Assembly (NCBI GenBank): GCA_965279255.1 | Contig: OZ257146.1 | Coordinates: 620,001 to 684,000, forward strand | From: CAMFLJ01 sp965279255 | GTDB lineage: Bacteria > Actinomycetota > Acidimicrobiia > Acidimicrobiales > Acidimicrobilacustridaceae | Direction of reading: 5' to 3' | DNA: 64,000 nucleotides | Part shown: positions 62,842-64,000 of the stretch, in pieces | How positions within the stretch are numbered: position 1 is the first letter of the stretch | Layout of the letters: every line of letters starts with the position of its first letter | Made by a program: the position numbers and the translations under genes | The notes under the pieces: model-generated | The model's database searches: none | Seen by the model: only the letters and a program-made list of their open reading frames with translations | What the model was told of the DNA's origin: nothing

Positions 62842-64000
62842 GCGACACCGGCGACGGGACCACGACGGGCGAGGGCCCTGTCGATGCCATCGCCCGCTCC
62901 CTCGAGCCGTACCTCGACTTCGAGGACCATCGCTACGACCTCCAGGAGGTCGCGGAGCTCTCCGGCATCGACGCCGAGCGCCTGCGCGACTTCTGGCGGG
63001 CCCTCGGCTTCCCCGACCCCCGGCCCGGCGACCGGGTGTTCGGCGACGCCGACGTGCGCATGCTCGCCCAGGTCGTGGCGTTGATGGCCGACGGCCTGGT
63101 CGAGCCCGAGGTCGCTCGACAGATGACCCGCGTGATCGGCGCGTCGCTCGACCGCATCGCCGCCGCCCAGATCGACGCCAACGTGCGGCGCGCCCAGGAG
63201 ACCAGCGCCGATCCCGTCATCGCCGCCGAGCTCACCCGCGAAGCCGCCAAGCTCGTGCCCGGCGTGCTCGAGCTGGTGTGGCGACGCCGCCTCGCCGCCG
63301 AGGCCCGCCGCCGCATGGTGCGGTCCGGCACCGAGGGTGGCGCGCCGGTCTGCGTGGGCTTCGCCGACCTGGTCGGGTTCACGGCCCAGACCCAGCAGCT
63401 CGACACGACCGCCCTCGCCGAGGTCGTCGGCCGCTTCGAGACGATCGCCTACGACGTGGTGGGGGAGCAGGGCGGCCGCGTCGTGAAGACCATCGGCGAC
63501 GAGGTCATGTTCGTGCACGACGACGTCGTCGCCGGCTGCCGCACCGCGCTCGAGCTGGCCCGCCGCTACCGCGAGGACGAGGCCCTGTCCGACGTGCGCG
63601 TCGGGTTGGCCCTGGGCCCGGTGCTCGAGCGCGACGGCGACGTGTACGGCCACACGGTCAACGTCGCCAGCCGCATCGTGAGCGTCGCCTACCCCGGCTC
63701 GGTCATCGTCTCCGCCGAGGTCCACGACGCCGTGCGCGATCGCCCCGAGTTCGGCTTCAACTCCCTCCGGAGCCACTACCTCAAGGACATCGGCCGGGTG
63801 CCGCTCTGGCGCATGCGGTCGGCCTCGGACCCGCTCGAGGGATCGTTCCGGTCGGCTCGCCGCGACTACGGGGCGCGCCAGCGCGTGCTCGAGGACCGGT
63901 GGGACGAGCAGCGCACCGCGGCGCGCCAGCGGGCCGAGGGGGTGGTCGACAAGCTCGACCTCGACGTCGACGACCTGCCCGGGCGGCTGCCCGACGCCTT
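62838..64000 (+). CDS. Class III adenylate cyclase with Rv1264-like regulatory domain (partial, runs off the right edge)
   Basis: At least 387 residues are visible and the frame stays open at the end. Residues about 20-160 form a helical regulatory region with a helix-turn-helix-like start (DLQEVAELSGIDAERLRDFW), like the acid-sensing N-terminal domain of mycobacterial Rv1264. The cyclase domain (about 165 on) has metal Asp177 (FADLVGFT) and Asp221 (TIGDEVMF), purine-contact Lys217, and Asn275/Arg279 (VNVASR), so it should be active. Start GTG overlaps the preceding stop by four bases. Confidence 0.88.
   Translation, partial: MSDTGDGTTTGEGPVDAIARSLEPYLDFEDHRYDLQEVAELSGIDAERLRDFWRALGFPDPRPGDRVFGDADVRMLAQVVALMADGLVEPEVARQMTRVIGASLDRIAAAQIDANVRRAQETSADPVIAAELTREAAKLVPGVLELVWRRRLAAEARRRMVRSGTEGGAPVCVGFADLVGFTAQTQQLDTTALAEVVGRFETIAYDVVGEQGGRVVKTIGDEVMFVHDDVVAGCRTALELARRYREDEALSDVRVGLALGPVLERDGDVYGHTVNVASRIVSVAYPGSVIVSAEVHDAVRDRPEFGFNSLRSHYLKDIGRVPLWRMRSASDPLEGSFRSARRDYGARQRVLEDRWDEQRTAARQRAEGVVDKLDLDVDDLPGRLPDA

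Overview
The window is high-GC, densely packed DNA with GTG and occasional TTG starts, AGGGGGA-type ribosome sites, and several genes that look leaderless (a TAnnnT hexamer 6-7 bases before the start codon). Together with F420 genes (a CofC/FbiD-type guanylyltransferase and an F420-type LLM oxidoreductase), an Rv1264-like adenylate cyclase and many lipid- or xenobiotic-type oxidoreductases, this points to an actinobacterium, perhaps class Acidimicrobiia (inference from gene style; no search was run). No gap between genes exceeds about 300 bases. The only RNA gene I can support is a tRNA-Glu(CTC). No CRISPR array, rRNA or replication origin was seen.

Layout. 1-11 kb: catabolic and redox genes (serine hydrolase lipoprotein, TauD-like dioxygenase, SDR plus DUF7065-like pair, PAP2 membrane enzyme, thioesterase, hemerythrin plus F420-type LLM pair, D-aminoacylase-like hydrolase, MarR regulator). 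11-17.5 kb: metal-dependent amidohydrolase, an intact IS481-type element at 12526-13562 inserted at the stop codon of an LLM oxidoreductase gene, an SDR, a second D-aminoacylase-like hydrolase and a divergent IclR regulator. 18-29 kb: cupin lipoprotein plus MFS exporter, cytochrome P450 with divergent TetR regulator, HtrA-type protease, AspT/YidE-type transporter, and two tandem secreted beta-helix proteins of which only one has a Thr/Pro linker and coiled-coil tail. 29-41.6 kb: small proteins, an SDR, a 3-oxoacid-type CoA transferase (A and B subunits), a malonyl-CoA-synthetase-like ligase, a branched-chain-type substrate-binding protein, tRNA-Glu, a class III cyclase, TetR, AqpZ-like aquaporin, a CoA-hydrolase/transferase and a threonine aldolase-like enzyme. 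41.7-53 kb (minus strand): amidase, a Tat-exported amidohydrolase lacking the HxH metal motif, a complete sugar ABC operon, an isolated FGGY-kinase N-terminal domain, and a complete polar amino-acid ABC operon. 53-64 kb: DnaQ-like exonuclease, IclR regulator, PIN-PhoH ATPase, DUF429 protein, PIG-L deacetylase, CofC/FbiD, GpsA, a large unrecognised protein and the start of a second class III cyclase.

How the genes fit together: the CoA transferase, CoA ligase, CoA hydrolase, thioesterase, P450, LLM and SDR genes suggest uptake and oxidation of fatty, aromatic or steroid-like acids. The three D-aminoacylase relatives, the amidase and the transporters suggest scavenging of acylated amino compounds and sugars. 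These pathway links are inference from gene families and proximity.

Most unusual observations: a family of palindromic repeats with an invariant TGGCTCAC/GTGAGCCA core, five copies in three separate gaps, all between convergent genes; the IS481 insertion that gave both the transposase and its neighbour their stop codons; the metal-motif-less amidohydrolase; the orphan FGGY_N protein; and the beta-helix paralogue pair.
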